This document shows, piece by piece, positions 38,470 to 48,879 of a stretch of DNA of 64,000 nucleotides (positions are counted from its first letter, which is position 1; each line of letters opens with the position of its first letter). The notes under the pieces were generated by a model. That model ran no database searches. It was not told where the DNA came from and saw only the letters and a list, made by a program, of their open reading frames with translations. The position numbers were made by a program, and so were the translations under genes. Source of the DNA: Erwinia sp. E_sp_B01_1. GTDB taxonomy: Bacteria > Pseudomonadota > Gammaproteobacteria > Enterobacterales > Enterobacteriaceae. The stretch spans positions 3,472,001 through 3,536,000 of the forward strand of contig NZ_CP142208.1 of the NCBI RefSeq assembly GCF_036865545.1, read 5' to 3'.

Positions 38470-39988
38470 GGGTTTCACTCCTTAACGCCGCTTCCATTAT
38501 CTGTTCCTGAGTCAGGTTCTTGTTCACCAGATCGGCCTTGATCCGCCCTTCATGCATCACCAGCACCCGATCGCTGAGCCCTAACACTTCGGGCAGTTCA
38601 GAGGAGACCACAATCACGGCAATTCCCTGCTGAACCAGCTGATTGATCAGCCTGTAAATTTCCTGTTTCGCGCCAATATCAATGCCACGGGTAGGTTCAT
38701 CCAGAATCAGGATTTGTGGGTTCAGCAGCAGGCAGCGGGCCAGGATAGCTTTTTGCTGATTGCCGCCGCTGAGGCGACCAATAGCCAGAGAAGGTGAAGA
38801 AGTTTTCACTTTTAACCTGGCCAGCGCCTGCCGGATGCCTGACTGTTCCCCTGCTTCATCTAACAGGCTTAAGGGCCCGGCGTAGTTATCGAGTGACGCC
38901 AGCGTAATATTGGCTCCCACACTCATTACCGGCACGATGCCATCACGTTTGCGATCTTCTGGCACCATCGCCAGCCCATGAGTCATGGCGTCACGGCAGT
39001 GTCTGAACGTTACCTCCTTGTTATTCAGCATCAGGCGTCCCTGCCAGCGTCCGGGATAGACGCCAAAAATACACTGCATGGTTTCCGTTCTTCCCGATCC
39101 TACCAGCCCGGCCACACCGAGGATTTCCCCCTTTCGTAAGGTAAATGAGACATCGTCTACCCGGCGGATATGCCGGTTAACCGGATGCCAGGCGGTAAGA
39201 TTTTCTACCTGAAGAAGGACTTCGCCGGGCTGATGGGGGGCATTCGGGTAAAGCTCAGTCAGCTCCCGCCCCACCATCATGGCGATAATATCTTCTTCGC
39301 TGACCTCTTCTGCGGCACGCGTGGCGATATGCTGTCCATCGCGGATCACACAGATCAAATCGGATATTGCTTTCACTTCATTGAGCTTGTGCGAAATATA
39401 GATGCAGGCAATACCGTGATCGCGAAGATCGGCGATGATCTCCAGCAAGGTTCCTGTCTCACTTTCGGTCAGCGAAGCCGTGGGTTCATCCAGCACCAGC
39501 AGGCGCACCTGTTTGTTCAGCGCCTTGGCGATTTCAACCAGCTGCTGCTGACCCAGCCCCAGCTCGCCAACAGGCGTATTGGGATCGACATTCAACCTGA
39601 CCTGCGCCAGCATGGTCTGGCAGCGCAGATACATCGCCTCATAGTCCAGCAGGCCAAAACGTTGCCATTCATTGCCCAGAAACAGGTTTTCCAGCACGGT
39701 CATTTGTTTCACCAGCGCCAGCTCCTGATGAATAATGGCAATGCCTTTTTGTTCGGTATCGCGGATAGTTCTGGCGGTAATAAGATCGCCCGAAAAATAG
39801 ATTTCACCCTGATAAGTGCCGTGTGGATAAATGCCGCAAAGCACTTTCATCAGCGTTGATTTTCCTGAGCCATTTTCGCCACACAGTGAGACAACCTGCC
39901 CCGCTTCCAGGGACAGGCTGATATTATCCACCGCAGTGACCGAGCCAAATAGCTTGGTGATATTTCGCATTTCCAACAGGCTGGGCAT
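38462..39988 (-). CDS. xylG: D-xylose ABC transporter ATP-binding protein
   Basis: Cytosolic ATPase with two fused nucleotide-binding domains, 508 residues. First domain: Walker [10 protein letters not shown], signature [15 protein letters not shown], Walker [12 protein letters not shown]. Second domain: degenerate Walker [10 protein letters not shown], signature [15 protein letters not shown], Walker [15 protein letters not shown], normal for sugar ABC proteins. Start ATG 39988 gives [16 protein letters not shown], matching E. coli. It follows xylF by 16 bases. Confidence 0.97.
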   Translation of the reverse strand: MPSLLEMRNITKLFGSVTAVDNISLSLEAGQVVSLCGENGSGKSTLMKVLCGIYPHGTYQGEIYFSGDLITARTIRDTEQKGIAIIHQELALVKQMTVLENLFLGNEWQRFGLLDYEAMYLRCQTMLAQVRLNVDPNTPVGELGLGQQQLVEIAKALNKQVRLLVLDEPTASLTESETGTLLEIIADLRDHGIACIYISHKLNEVKAISDLICVIRDGQHIATRAAEEVSEEDIIAMMVGRELTELYPNAPHQPGEVLLQVENLTAWHPVNRHIRRVDDVSFTLRKGEILGVAGLVGSGRTETMQCIFGVYPGRWQGRLMLNNKEVTFRHCRDAMTHGLAMVPEDRKRDGIVPVMSVGANITLASLDNYAGPLSLLDEAGEQSGIRQALARLKVKTSSPSLAIGRLSGGNQQKAILARCLLLNPQILILDEPTRGIDIGAKQEIYRLINQLVQQGIAVIVVSSELPEVLGLSDRVLVMHEGRIKADLVNKNLTQEQIMEAALRSETHA

Positions 39989-40004
39989 CGTTAACTCCGG
40001 GCGA

Positions 40005-41000
40005 TTAATTAATCTCGCTTTTTTTATGGAAACCATCAGCCACAATGGTGCTGTCGATATTCGCTTTATCGACCTGAACGGGTGTTAACAGCCATGATTT
40101 AACGTCTTTAGTGCCATTATTTAATGTGGCATTGGATTCAGGCTGTTGATCCGAGCCTAACTGCACGGCAATTTTTGCCGCTTCGTCGGCCAGTTTAGTA
40201 ATGGGTTTGTAGACGGTCATGGTTTGCGTGCCTGCGTTGATACGCTTCACGGCCGCCAGATCCGCATCCTGGCCGGATATAGCCACTTTTCCGGCCAGGC
40301 CCTGAGCCGCTAATGCCTGAATTGCCCCACCGGCGGTGGCATCATTGGAGGCGACAACGGCATCAATGTGGTTGTTATTGGCTGTCAGCGCGTTCTCCAT
40401 GATTTTCAGGGCGTTTTCTGGCAGCCAGCCGTCCGCCCATTGATCGCCAACCACTTTAATTTTGCCCTCTTTAATCAGAGGATTAAGGACTTTCATCTGC
40501 CCGGCCCGGAACAATTTTGCGTTGTTATCTACCGGCGAGCCCCCCATCAGGAAGTAGTTGCCCTGAGGCACCCGCTGCACCAGGCTTTCGGCCTGCATTT
40601 CGCCCACTTTTTCGTTATCGAATGAGATATAAAAATCGATATCGGCGTTATTGATCATACGATCGTAAGCCAGCACTTTAATCCCTTCGCGCTTTGCTTC
40701 CGCGATGACGTTACTTAACACCTCACCGTTGTAAGGGATGATCACCAGCACATCCACGCCCCGATTGATCATATTTTCGATCTGGGCCATCTGGGTTTCT
40801 TCGTTGCCGTTGGCAGACTGCACAAAGACATCGGCACCGAGCTCTTTGGCTTTTTTGACGAAAATATCGCGATCTTTTTGCCAGCGCTCCAGACGCAGAT
40901 CGTCGATAGCCATGCCGATTTTGATTTCTTTACTGAAGCCGCTGTGGCTGGTCAGCATTAACAGCGCGCAGGCAGTGAGAAAGAGTGGCTTTAATTTCAT
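40005..41000 (-). CDS. xylF: D-xylose-binding periplasmic protein
   Basis: Periplasmic D-xylose receptor, 331 residues (E. coli 330). Start ATG 41000, 6 bases after AAAGGGAT; signal peptide [23 protein letters not shown], mature start [22 protein letters not shown]. Ligand-binding segments [55 protein letters not shown] and [15 protein letters not shown] are conserved. First gene of xylFGH, divergent from xylA. Confidence 0.97.
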   Translation of the reverse strand: MKLKPLFLTACALLMLTSHSGFSKEIKIGMAIDDLRLERWQKDRDIFVKKAKELGADVFVQSANGNEETQMAQIENMINRGVDVLVIIPYNGEVLSNVIAEAKREGIKVLAYDRMINNADIDFYISFDNEKVGEMQAESLVQRVPQGNYFLMGGSPVDNNAKLFRAGQMKVLNPLIKEGKIKVVGDQWADGWLPENALKIMENALTANNNHIDAVVASNDATAGGAIQALAAQGLAGKVAISGQDADLAAVKRINAGTQTMTVYKPITKLADEAAKIAVQLGSDQQPESNATLNNGTKDVKSWLLTPVQVDKANIDSTIVADGFHKKSEIN

Positions 41001-41349
41001 TTTATATCCCTTTTTCATTAAACATTCAGTGGCAATATAAATAGCGAAACGTCCGGCGAATTGTTGTCAATTATTCAGGGTACGGCAATTACAGAATTTA
41101 ACCGATTCATTACGTTTTTTTGTTTAATTTTGATTTTATGACCGCGATCATGCTTTCCATTTGCAACATCATTTGCGGAAATATTAAATGCGCTATGCAT
41201 TCAGACTTTTCGCGGGTTAATAATGAGATCCCGCGCACAAATAATAATTCTCTGAGTTTGAGTGTGAAATAACGTAATTGAGCCTTGCTTTCCAAAATTT
41301 GAAAATAGGGGGTATCCCGACAATCGGGCCAGCTATTAAGGAGTCGACA
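41001..41349. promoter_or_regulatory. xylF/xylA divergent control region with CRP site
   Basis: 349 bases between xylF and xylA. TATGA-CCGCGA-TCATG at 41137-41152 is a dyad fitting a CRP site and matches the position of the shared CRP site in the E. coli xylA-xylF region. GTGTGAAATAACGTAATTGAG at 41260-41280 is nearly identical to the E. coli xylA promoter region. XylR sites are expected on both sides of the CRP dyad. Confidence 0.75.
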
Positions 41350-42669
41350 ATGCAACCCTATTTTGATCAGCTTGAGCAAGTTCGTTATGAAGGGACCGGC
41401 AGTAAAAACCCGCTGGCGTTTCGCCATTACAATCCTGATGAAATCATCCTTGGCAAACGCATGGAGGAGCATCTGCGGTTCGCCGCCTGCTACTGGCACA
41501 CCTTCTGCTGGACCGGGGCGGATATGTTTGGCGTGGGGGCTTTTGAACGCCCCTGGCAACAGGCGGGAGACGAACTGGCGCTGGCCAAACGCAAAGCGGA
41601 TGTTGCGTTCGAATTTTTCCAGAAACTGAATGTACCCTACTACTGCTTCCACGATGTGGATGTGTCGCCGGAAGGGGCCTCACTCAAAGAGTACCTGAAT
41701 AATTTCGCGGTAATGAGCGATGTGCTGGCGGAGAAACAGCAGACCACGGGCGTAAAACTCTTGTGGGGCACCGCAAACTGCTTCACCCATCCACGTTATG
41801 GCGCAGGCGCCGCCACAAGTCCGGATCCTGAGGTCTTTAGCTGGGCTGCTACTCAGGTCTTTACCGCCATGAACGCCACGCAAAAACTGGGGGGTGAGAA
41901 CTATGTCCTGTGGGGCGGCCGCGAAGGGTATGAAACCCTGCTCAATACCGATTTACGTCAGGAACGCGAGCAAATTGGCCGGTTTATGCAGATGGTAGTG
42001 GAACACAAACATAAAATTGGTTTTCAGGGCTCGCTGCTGATCGAACCTAAACCGCAGGAACCCACCAAGCACCAGTATGATTATGATGTAGCCACCGTTT
42101 ATGGCTTCCTGAAACAGTTTGGTCTGGAAAAAGAGATCAAAGTGAATATTGAAGCCAACCACGCCACCCTGGGCGGCCACTCTTTCCACCATGAAATTGC
42201 CACCGCGATTGCCCTGGGCATCTTCGGTTCGGTGGATGCTAACCGGGGCGATCCACAACTGGGTTGGGATACCGATCAGTTCCCTAACAGCGTGGAAGAG
42301 AATGCTTTAGTGATGTTTGAGATCCTTAAGGCGGGCGGTTTCACTACCGGCGGTCTGAACTTTGATGCCAAAGTACGGCGTCAGAGCACCGATAAATACG
42401 ATCTCTTCTATGGTCATATCGGCGGCATGGATACGATGGCGCTGGCGCTGAAAGTGGCAGCAAAGATGCTGGAACAGGGCGAAATGCAGCAGTCGGTAGC
42501 GCAGCGCTATGCCGACTGGAACAGCGAGTTTGGCCAGCAGATCCTGCAGGGCAAGCTGTCACTGGAAGCGCTGGCAAACTATGCTCAGCAGCATAACCTG
42601 GCGCCGGTTCATCAAAGCGGGCATCAGGAGAAACTGGAAAATCTGGTGAATCGCTATTTATTTGGCTAA
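41350..42669 (+). CDS. xylA: Xylose isomerase
   Basis: Cytosolic metal-dependent TIM-barrel enzyme converting D-xylose to D-xylulose, 439 residues (E. coli 440). Start ATG 41350 after AAGGAG. Catalytic His lies in [13 protein letters not shown], metal and substrate residues in [38 protein letters not shown] and [20 protein letters not shown]. First gene of xylAB. Confidence 0.98.
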   Translation: MQPYFDQLEQVRYEGTGSKNPLAFRHYNPDEIILGKRMEEHLRFAACYWHTFCWTGADMFGVGAFERPWQQAGDELALAKRKADVAFEFFQKLNVPYYCFHDVDVSPEGASLKEYLNNFAVMSDVLAEKQQTTGVKLLWGTANCFTHPRYGAGAATSPDPEVFSWAATQVFTAMNATQKLGGENYVLWGGREGYETLLNTDLRQEREQIGRFMQMVVEHKHKIGFQGSLLIEPKPQEPTKHQYDYDVATVYGFLKQFGLEKEIKVNIEANHATLGGHSFHHEIATAIALGIFGSVDANRGDPQLGWDTDQFPNSVEENALVMFEILKAGGFTTGGLNFDAKVRRQSTDKYDLFYGHIGGMDTMALALKVAAKMLEQGEMQQSVAQRYADWNSEFGQQILQGKLSLEALANYAQQHNLAPVHQSGHQEKLENLVNRYLFG

Positions 42670-42739
42670 ACGCCCCGGGCGGCCGGAAGCTTGCCGCCTG
42701 GCTGGTGATCCCTCCGCACAAGAGAAAGGAAAAGCGCCT

Positions 42740-44203
42740 ATGTATATCGGCATTGATCTGGGGACTTCCGGGGTAAAAGTCGTTTTGCTGAGTGAAAACG
42801 GGCATCCCGTTGCCAGTCACAGTGAACCGCTTACCCTGTCCCGCCCTCATCCACTATGGTCTGAGCAATCGCCGTTTGAGTGGTGGCAGGCCACCGATAA
42901 AGCCCTGCTGGCGCTGGCTGAAAAACAGAGCCTGAAGGAGGTCAGGGCAATGGGCCTGACTGGACAGATGCATGGCGCAACGCTGCTGGACAGCCAACAG
43001 AAGGTTTTACGCCCGGCCATTCTGTGGAACGACGGTCGCAGCGCAGAGCAATGCCGCACTCTGGAAGAGAACGTGCCGGATTCCCGTGCCATCACCGGTA
43101 ACGTGATGATGCCTGGATTCACTGCCCCCAAACTGCTGTGGGTGAAGCAGCATGAGCCCGACATTTTCAGCCAGATCGACAAGGTGCTGCTGCCGAAAGA
43201 TTACCTGCGCTGGTGTCTGACCGGCGAGTTTGCCAGTGATATGTCGGATGCAGCAGGCACGATGTGGCTGGATGTGGGACGGCGTGACTGGAGCGATACA
43301 CTGCTTGCGGCCTGTGGCCTGGGCCGCAGCCAGATGCCAACACTGTTTGAGGGCAATCAGATTACCGGCAGCCTCAAGCCGTCGCTGGCGCAGCGTTGGG
43401 GATTGCCGGAAAATGTGGCCGTGGTGGCGGGTGGAGGCGATAACGCCGCAGGGGCTGTCGGCGTCGGGCTTTATCAGACCGGTCAGGCGATGCTGTCGCT
43501 GGGCACTTCAGGCGTTTACTTCGCGGTTAGTGACGGTTTCCACAGCAATACAGAAAGTGCCGTTCACAGTTTCTGCCACGCCTTACCGCAAAGCTGGCAT
43601 GTGATGTCGGTGATACTCAGCGCTGCATCCTGTCTGGAGTGGGCCTGCAAACTGACGAATATGGCCGATGTGCCAGACCTGTTACGCCAGGCAGAACAGG
43701 CTACACCGGCAGAGAGCCCGGTGCTGTTCCTGCCCTATCTTTCCGGTGAACGCACACCGCACAACAATCCTCATGCCAAAGGGGTATTTTTCGGGCTTAA
43801 CCACCAGCATGACGCCGGACATCTTGCTCAGGCGGTGCTTGAAGGGGTAGGTTTTGCTCTGGCTGACGGCATGGATGCGCTGCATGCCAGCGGCGTAAAA
43901 CCGCAAAGCATCATCCTGATTGGCGGTGGCGCAAGGAGCGCTTACTGGCGGCAAATGTTGGCGGATATCAGTGGGCAAACGCTTGAGTACCGCACGGGAG
44001 GAGATGTGGGTCCAGCATTAGGGGCTGCCAGACTGGCACAGATTGCCCTCAATCCTGAAAAGCCGTTAAGCGAACTGTTACCCGAATTGCCGCTGGAGCA
44101 ACGGCACCTTCCCAACGAGCAACGCCATCAGGATTATGCCGCAGGCAGAGTAAAGTTCCGGCAACTTTATCAGGCCCTGAAGCCTTTGATGTCTGATGAG
44201 TAA
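42740..44203 (+). CDS. xylB: Xylulokinase
   Basis: Cytosolic FGGY-family kinase making D-xylulose 5-phosphate, 487 residues (E. coli 484). Start ATG 42740 (MYIGIDLGTSGVKVVLL), 9 bases after AAAGGAAAA. Motifs: MGLTGQMHGATLLD, WNDGRSAEQC, the catalytic Asp in LSLGTSG-VVAGGGDNAAGAVG, and the C-terminal GGGARSAYWRQMLADISG. Its product feeds tktB/talA-type reactions. Confidence 0.97.
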   Translation: MYIGIDLGTSGVKVVLLSENGHPVASHSEPLTLSRPHPLWSEQSPFEWWQATDKALLALAEKQSLKEVRAMGLTGQMHGATLLDSQQKVLRPAILWNDGRSAEQCRTLEENVPDSRAITGNVMMPGFTAPKLLWVKQHEPDIFSQIDKVLLPKDYLRWCLTGEFASDMSDAAGTMWLDVGRRDWSDTLLAACGLGRSQMPTLFEGNQITGSLKPSLAQRWGLPENVAVVAGGGDNAAGAVGVGLYQTGQAMLSLGTSGVYFAVSDGFHSNTESAVHSFCHALPQSWHVMSVILSAASCLEWACKLTNMADVPDLLRQAEQATPAESPVLFLPYLSGERTPHNNPHAKGVFFGLNHQHDAGHLAQAVLEGVGFALADGMDALHASGVKPQSIILIGGGARSAYWRQMLADISGQTLEYRTGGDVGPALGAARLAQIALNPEKPLSELLPELPLEQRHLPNEQRHQDYAAGRVKFRQLYQALKPLMSDE

Positions 44204-44626
44204 CCGGATTGTGTCGCCAGCCTGAAAAATCAGGCCTCAGGACCAGCCTGCTGTGATGGCAGGCATTATTCAGGCGCAGATGTTGCGAAGTTGCCTGAGT
44301 GAGGCGCGTAGAAATAGCCAGCCTGACGGGTTTGGCAAAGCGCAGCATGGCATCAAACTTGTTTTCCAACTCGCTAAACATGCTCAGCAGCTCTTGACAT
44401 CATGGCGGAAAAAGTGAATGTGGATCAGCACATCGTGCTGGATGCAGAAAGAGTTCACTCAACATTTCCAGATGTTTTTTACCTCCTGAAAAACTCAATT
44501 CATATCATTTTTCATATACTAATGGACGTAAATTAGGTAATCCGCAGCTAACCTGTAAGATAGAGGTTACTGATTTTTTGATTTGCCTGACAACTAAAGG
44601 TTGTTGGCTGAATATAAGGAAAAATA
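44204..44626. other. Intergenic region after xylB
   Basis: 423 bases. A small hairpin CCTGA-AAAA-TCAGG near 44221-44234 may end xylAB. An open minus-strand frame from ATG 44381 (starting MFSELENKFDAMLRFAKPVR) runs back into xylB, but has no ribosome site and no recognisable relative. The right half is AT-rich and holds the promoter of the channel gene. Confidence 0.5.
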
Positions 44627-45709
44627 ATGCCATTGATATTTGGTGAGTTATCTGGCGCTCCATCGTGGGTACCTGCTGTATTGCTCGTCACTCTTTCACT
44701 CGCACTGGGTTTTCTGACGCGATTTATCATTATCAGATTTATCCGCTACTGGCAGAGTCGTGACAGAAAGCTGTTCAAATCCCTTGAAAAGCACCTTCGT
44801 GGATCAATGTTTCTTTTTATCCCCTTAATGTTTATGAGTTTAGGGGTTAATTATGTCAATGTTCAACCTGAATCCCTTGAGTTTATTACAACAACTATTA
44901 ATGTATTTATTATATTATCAATCTGCTCGATTTTAATTCGATTGACTAATGTTGTCCAGGATATGCTTTTTATACGCTATGACATTAATCTCTCCAATAA
45001 TTTGCGTGCCCGCAAAATTCGCACTCAGATCATGTATGTAAAAAAAGTCGCTATCGTAGTACTTGTGACATTCTGCCTTTCTCTGATCCTTCTGAGTTTC
45101 CCTGGTGTCCGAAAATTCGGTACGACTATCCTGGCAGGTGCCGGTGTTGCCGGAATAATAATTGGATTTGCTCTACAGAAGTCGCTTGTCAACTTGTTTG
45201 CCGGCATTCAGATAGCCTTTACGCAACCGATAAAAATTGATGATGCTGTCGTCGTTGAAAAGGAATGGGGCTGGATTGAGGAGATAAACCTGACTTATGT
45301 TGTGGTGCGTATCTGGGACCTGCGCAGGCTGGTCTTGCCTATTACTTACTTTACAGAAAATCCGTTCCAAAACTGGACGCGTAATAATGCGCAAATTTTA
45401 GGTTCTGTTTTTCTTTACCTTGATTATTCCATGCCATTAGATCCTCTGCGTGAGCATTTTGAAAAAGTCCTCAGTGAAACAAAACTCTGGGATCAACAAA
45501 CCCAGGTACTTCAGGTTACCGATACCACTGAAAAAACCATGACTATCAGATTACTGATGACGGCACAGAATTCCCCTATTGCATGGGATTTGCGCTGTCA
45601 CGTGCGGGAAAAAATGATTGAGTTTATTCAGAAAAATTATCCTCAGTGCCTTCCTCACGTAAGAGCTACGCTTACCGATACCGGTTCTGAAAGTCCGGAA
45701 GTTAAGTAA
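44627..45709 (+). CDS. MscS-family mechanosensitive ion channel
   Basis: A 360-residue inner-membrane protein with about five hydrophobic segments (15-37, 55-75, 83-105, 130-153, 160-185). The pore helix and beta domain of the MscS family follow: AGAGVAGIIIGFALQKSLVNLFAGIQIAFTQPIKIDDAVVVEKEWGWIEEINLTYVVVRIWDLRRLVLP. Such channels open under membrane tension and release solutes on osmotic downshock. More helices than minimal MscS, closer to the YnaI/YbdG size class. AAGGAAAAATA precedes the ATG. Lower GC than neighbours, possibly acquired. Confidence 0.88.
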   Translation: MPLIFGELSGAPSWVPAVLLVTLSLALGFLTRFIIIRFIRYWQSRDRKLFKSLEKHLRGSMFLFIPLMFMSLGVNYVNVQPESLEFITTTINVFIILSICSILIRLTNVVQDMLFIRYDINLSNNLRARKIRTQIMYVKKVAIVVLVTFCLSLILLSFPGVRKFGTTILAGAGVAGIIIGFALQKSLVNLFAGIQIAFTQPIKIDDAVVVEKEWGWIEEINLTYVVVRIWDLRRLVLPITYFTENPFQNWTRNNAQILGSVFLYLDYSMPLDPLREHFEKVLSETKLWDQQTQVLQVTDTTEKTMTIRLLMTAQNSPIAWDLRCHVREKMIEFIQKNYPQCLPHVRATLTDTGSESPEVK

Positions 45710-45721
45710 TTAAACATTCTA

Positions 45722-45860
45722 CAGGAAGCACACCGCCCCGGCGTTTCGTTATCTGAAAAACGAAATGCCGTTCGTTCCGGGTGGATACGTCTGGCCATGC
45801 ACGAAATCCTGGGGAGCTTAACCGAACGAAATCACCCAGTAAGTTCAAACGTATCGCAAC
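45722..45860 (+). pseudogene. Decayed fragment of a second glutathione peroxidase gene
   Basis: GTTTCGTTATCTGAAAAACGAAATGCCG at 45742-45770 matches, with two substitutions, the part of the intact downstream gene encoding FRYLKHELP (near 46220-46250); the similarity extends left to about 45724. Further right, short matches near 45830-45850 (AGTTCAAACG-like) suggest the tail is deleted and degraded. The rest of the gene is gone. Confidence 0.6.
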
Positions 45861-45905
45861 GTGGCAATGTCGATTTCAAACTGGCTCTGCTTTAAGGATT
45901 CTGAT

Positions 45906-46388
45906 ATGACGACCTTTCATCAACTTACGGCTACCAGCCTGGATGGCCAGCTTATCTCTATGGCCGACTACGCTGGCAAGCTGGTTCTGGTGGTTAATAC
46001 CGCCAGCCATTGTGGTTTCACGCCACAATACGCAGGCCTTGAAGCGCTCTACAAAAAGTACAGCGCCCGGGGTCTGGTGGTGTTGGGTTTCCCGTGCAAC
46101 CAGTTTGGTAAGCAGGAACCCGGCGGCGCCGACGAAATCGCGCGAACCTGTCACATCAACTACGGTGTGAGCTTCCCGATGTTCGGAAAAGTGGAGGTCA
46201 ACGGAACCGCAGCGCACCCGGTGTTTCGTTATCTGAAACACGAATTGCCGGGTGCGCTGGGTGGGCGGATCAAATGGAACTTCACTAAGTTCCTGATCGG
46301 ACGCGACGGCAAACCGCTCAAACGTTTTGCACCGATTTCCACCCCGGAGAAAATGGAAGCCGCAATTCTTGCTGCACTTGAAAACTAA
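45906..46388 (+). CDS. Glutathione peroxidase family protein (BtuE-like)
   Basis: A 160-residue thiol peroxidase of the glutathione peroxidase fold reducing hydroperoxides, probably with thioredoxin or glutathione. Catalytic Cys36 in NTASHCGFTPQY replaces the selenocysteine of animal enzymes; the Gln of FPCNQFGKQEPG and the Trp-Asn of IKWNFTKFLI complete the tetrad. Start ATG 45906 gives MTTFHQLTATSLDG; the frame upstream has no homology. A decayed fragment of a paralogue lies immediately upstream. Confidence 0.9.
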   Translation: MTTFHQLTATSLDGQLISMADYAGKLVLVVNTASHCGFTPQYAGLEALYKKYSARGLVVLGFPCNQFGKQEPGGADEIARTCHINYGVSFPMFGKVEVNGTAAHPVFRYLKHELPGALGGRIKWNFTKFLIGRDGKPLKRFAPISTPEKMEAAILAALEN

Positions 46389-46462
46389 TTTTCCTGTAAT
46401 CCAAAACCTTCATTTTTAGAGAACTGACGAAAAACTAATTTCAGTTATCCCTGTCAGTGTCA

Positions 46463-46990
46463 CTAAGTTGATGCACTATTGGCTTTGTACATATACGTCG
46501 TGGCATCTAACTTATTTTCAATCGACCGGGCGTAAAACGGAATAGATCCCGCTATCTGCCAGCCCAGAGAGAGATACAGGTCGCTGGCAACGTCGCCGCT
46601 CCTGGTATCAAGCACGAGTAAGGCGATCCCCTTTTTCCAGGCCGTTTGTTCAGCCTGATTCATTAATTGCCTGGCAATACCCTGACGGCGCGCCTGTGGG
46701 TGGACAAGTAATTTAGAAATCTCAGCACGATGGCGACCATTAGGTATGCCGCAATAATTAATCATAATGGTTGCAACCAAAACACCACGATCGCGAGCTA
46801 TGAGCAAATCACTATCCTGACTGGCAAGACTGTGGATTTTATCTTTCCAGAAGTTATCAATCGCCAGACGATCGGCAGGGTCGGTAAAACCTACGCTTGC
46901 GCCATCCTGGACACACGCCTGTAATACGTTACCTAAATCGGGAAGGAGTTGACGGGCCTGTGTCGCGCTGAGATGTTCATATTCAATCAT
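46463..46990 (-). CDS. GNAT-family N-acetyltransferase
   Basis: A 175-residue acetyltransferase with the acetyl-CoA loop VHPQARRQGIARQLMNQAEQTAW (about residues 96-118) and the later strand LLVLDTRSGDVASDLYLSLGWQ. Substrate unknown. It stands between gpx and yfeY on the minus strand with its own start (ATG 46990). No E. coli counterpart at this position that I recognise. Confidence 0.85.
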   Translation of the reverse strand: MIEYEHLSATQARQLLPDLGNVLQACVQDGASVGFTDPADRLAIDNFWKDKIHSLASQDSDLLIARDRGVLVATIMINYCGIPNGRHRAEISKLLVHPQARRQGIARQLMNQAEQTAWKKGIALLVLDTRSGDVASDLYLSLGWQIAGSIPFYARSIENKLDATTYMYKANSAST

Positions 46991-47034
46991 GATTTACATA
47001 CCACCAAAATATAATGGGAGCCCAGGCTCTAAAG

Positions 47035-47055
47035 AGGCCGCCAGAACGGCGGCCT
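47035..47055 (-). terminator. Hairpin after yfeY
   Basis: AGGCCGCC / GGCGGCCT, 8-bp stem with a 5-base loop, 9 bases beyond the yfeY stop; on the minus strand followed by CTTTAG, so a weak terminator. Confidence 0.5.
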
Positions 47056-47063
47056 GAAAACTA

Positions 47064-47681
47064 TTATTTACGCCAGATGATCTTGCTCAGAGTCCATTTT
47101 TTCAGCGTTTCGTCGGAAGGCAGCAGACCTTCGGGGCCGTGCCAGTCGCCGCTGAAGACGTAGCTGATATGCTGGCTTCCCGGTGCCTTGCACTCCACGC
47201 CCTCGCTGTCGCTGCCGGTGGCTTTCTGACAGGCACCAAATGCTTTGCTGTAGAGATCGCTGAACGGCGTGCCCAGTTTGACACCGTTTGCTGCGGGAAT
47301 TTCGCTGTCCATGACGTCAATGCGATCCACGGTGGTCTGCCCGGTGACTTCCACTTTAACCTGCTTATCCTTCACCGCCTGGAAGAAGGTCACCACGCCG
47401 CCGTTCTCGCTTCGCATCCCTTTTCGCACCTGATAGTCACCCTTCAGGGCATCATCAATGGCGCTTTCGTTCATGGCCGTGCCGTTGTTCAACTCTCCCA
47501 CGCCCTGTTCAGACACGGTCAGGGAGGAACCAAACCAGTGCCACGGCGAGAGGCTGGACCAGGAATAAGTCAGCGGATTCCACCAGGTGGCTCCACTGCT
47601 GGCTTCTGTTGAGGGGCCGGAACTGGCACAGCCGGTCAGCAGTAAAGCGACGGCAATCAGTGCCGGGCGAACAGATTTCAT
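47064..47681 (-). CDS. yfeY: YfeY, RpoE-regulated lipoprotein
   Basis: A 205-residue lipoprotein (E. coli YfeY about 191). Signal sequence with lipobox LLTGC, lipidated Cys18, probably outer membrane. The body matches YfeY: WHWFGSSLTVSEQGVGELN, GDYQVRKGMRSENGGVVTFFQ, IDVMDSEIPAANGVKLGTPFSDLYSKAFGACQKA, and the end SKIIWRK. In E. coli the gene belongs to the sigma-E envelope stress regulon; a sigma-E-like promoter is present upstream here. Molecular role unknown. Confidence 0.93.
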   Translation of the reverse strand: MKSVRPALIAVALLLTGCASSGPSTEASSGATWWNPLTYSWSSLSPWHWFGSSLTVSEQGVGELNNGTAMNESAIDDALKGDYQVRKGMRSENGGVVTFFQAVKDKQVKVEVTGQTTVDRIDVMDSEIPAANGVKLGTPFSDLYSKAFGACQKATGSDSEGVECKAPGSQHISYVFSGDWHGPEGLLPSDETLKKWTLSKIIWRK

Positions 47682-47717
47682 TGCAACTCCTGATTAACTA
47701 AAGACAACCAGACAGAT

Positions 47718-47744
47718 TGGAGTGCCAATCCGCGAAAAAGTTTT
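47718..47744 (-). promoter_or_regulatory. Candidate sigma-E promoter of yfeY
   Basis: Reading the minus strand: AAACTT (consensus GAACTT), 16 bases, TCCAA (consensus TCTRA-like), ending 36 bases before the yfeY start codon. Supported by the known sigma-E control of yfeY in E. coli. Confidence 0.45.
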
Positions 47745-48198
47745 ATCCGGCGTTGCGGGCAGGATCAAAACAGGCCCGCAGGCGGCGACTTAAGCCCAGC
47801 CAGCCCAGCGCCAGCAGGTCGAAACCGGTAAACAGGATCGCTACCGGGGAAGCCTGGTCGTCGCCCTGCCACAGGGTAAATGTCTGCAACAGCAGCATGG
47901 CCACCAGCATCAGCATCAAAACCCAGCGCCACGCCTGCCACAACCGGGGAAGGCGCTGGCGATAGCCGGTCAGCAGAAAGCCCAGCGCCGCAGGAACCCC
48001 CAGCCCCAGGCCAATCCAGAAAGCCTGAGTATCGGGGTAGAACAACTCCAGCAGCGAGGTTCCCTGCTGCCGCGACGCCCCGGCCATGACAAACAGCACC
48101 CAGGTCCGGGCCTGCAACAGCAAAACAGCCCAGAAGCACAGCGGTAATTTCAGCTGGCCTTTGGCGTCGTAATCATCAGGGGAAAATATCAGATTCAT
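47743..48198 (-). CDS. yfeZ: YfeZ, DUF2919 inner-membrane protein
   Basis: A 151-residue membrane protein with four hydrophobic segments, matching E. coli YfeZ (YDAKGQLKLPLCFWAVLLLQARTWVLFVMAGASRQQGTSLLELFYPD, end LGWLGLSRRLRACF). I choose ATG 48198 (MNLIFSPDDYDAKG), which matches the relative, over an in-frame start 14 codons earlier. Function unknown. Upstream of yfeY on the same strand. Confidence 0.88.
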   Translation of the reverse strand: MNLIFSPDDYDAKGQLKLPLCFWAVLLLQARTWVLFVMAGASRQQGTSLLELFYPDTQAFWIGLGLGVPAALGFLLTGYRQRLPRLWQAWRWVLMLMLVAMLLLQTFTLWQGDDQASPVAILFTGFDLLALGWLGLSRRLRACFDPARNAG

Positions 48199-48244
48199 CA
48201 CATCACTGGCGGGAGCGATGGGCGGCACAGCGCCACCCAATTTA

Positions 48245-48670
48245 TTAATATTCGCGATCTTCGATCAGGCGTTTACCCAACAAGGCACTGTCCTGCATTT
48301 CATAATCGAGCTTTTCATAAAAGCCGAGTACCGCATAATTCTCTTCACGCACCATCACATTAATTTTAGGACAGCCGCGTGCAATAAGTTTTTTCTCCAG
48401 GCGGTTGATCAGCGCGTTAGCGAATCCGCGTCCCTGATAATCAGGATGCACGCCCAGATAATAAGCCGATCCACGGTGCCCATCGTAGCCGCCCATCAGG
48501 GTGCCAACAATTTCTCCGCCCACTACCGCGACCAGAAACAGGTCCGGGTCATGATTCAGCTTACGTTCAATATCCATTTCCGGATCGTTCCAGGGGCGTA
48601 ACAAATCGCAACGCTCCCATAAGGTGATCACTTCTTCAAAATCGGTCTGGCTAAAAACGCGAATTTCCAC
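48245..48670 (-). CDS. ypeA: YpeA, GNAT-family acetyltransferase
   Basis: A 141-residue acetyltransferase almost co-linear with E. coli YpeA (also 141). The start is a GTG at 48670 ([37 protein letters not shown]) with AGGGGC upstream; the open frame before it has no homology. Acetyl-CoA loop: [29 protein letters not shown]. Substrate unknown. Divergent from amiA, as in E. coli. Confidence 0.94.
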   Translation of the reverse strand: MEIRVFSQTDFEEVITLWERCDLLRPWNDPEMDIERKLNHDPDLFLVAVVGGEIVGTLMGGYDGHRGSAYYLGVHPDYQGRGFANALINRLEKKLIARGCPKINVMVREENYAVLGFYEKLDYEMQDSALLGKRLIEDREY

Positions 48671-48879
48671 GGCGTTGCCCCTGATGTTAACCACAATTTG
48701 CTGATTATCACGCTTTCTTTCGCCGGTGCAAGCTTCATCAGGGATTAAACTGGAAAAAACAGTACGATACCCTGTTAGCCTGCTGAAATAAAAAGTAAGA
48801 CGTTGAAATAGTTCCCTCCTCGCACTGCCCCCGTTGTTACGATATAACACTAAGCACTTTGTGCCCTGAGGAGGATTTG

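Noticed and set aside
44049..44381. A 110-codon minus-strand frame after xylB (MFSELENKFDAMLRFAK...)
   Set aside because: No ribosome site; the second half is antisense to the end of xylB; no relative recognised.
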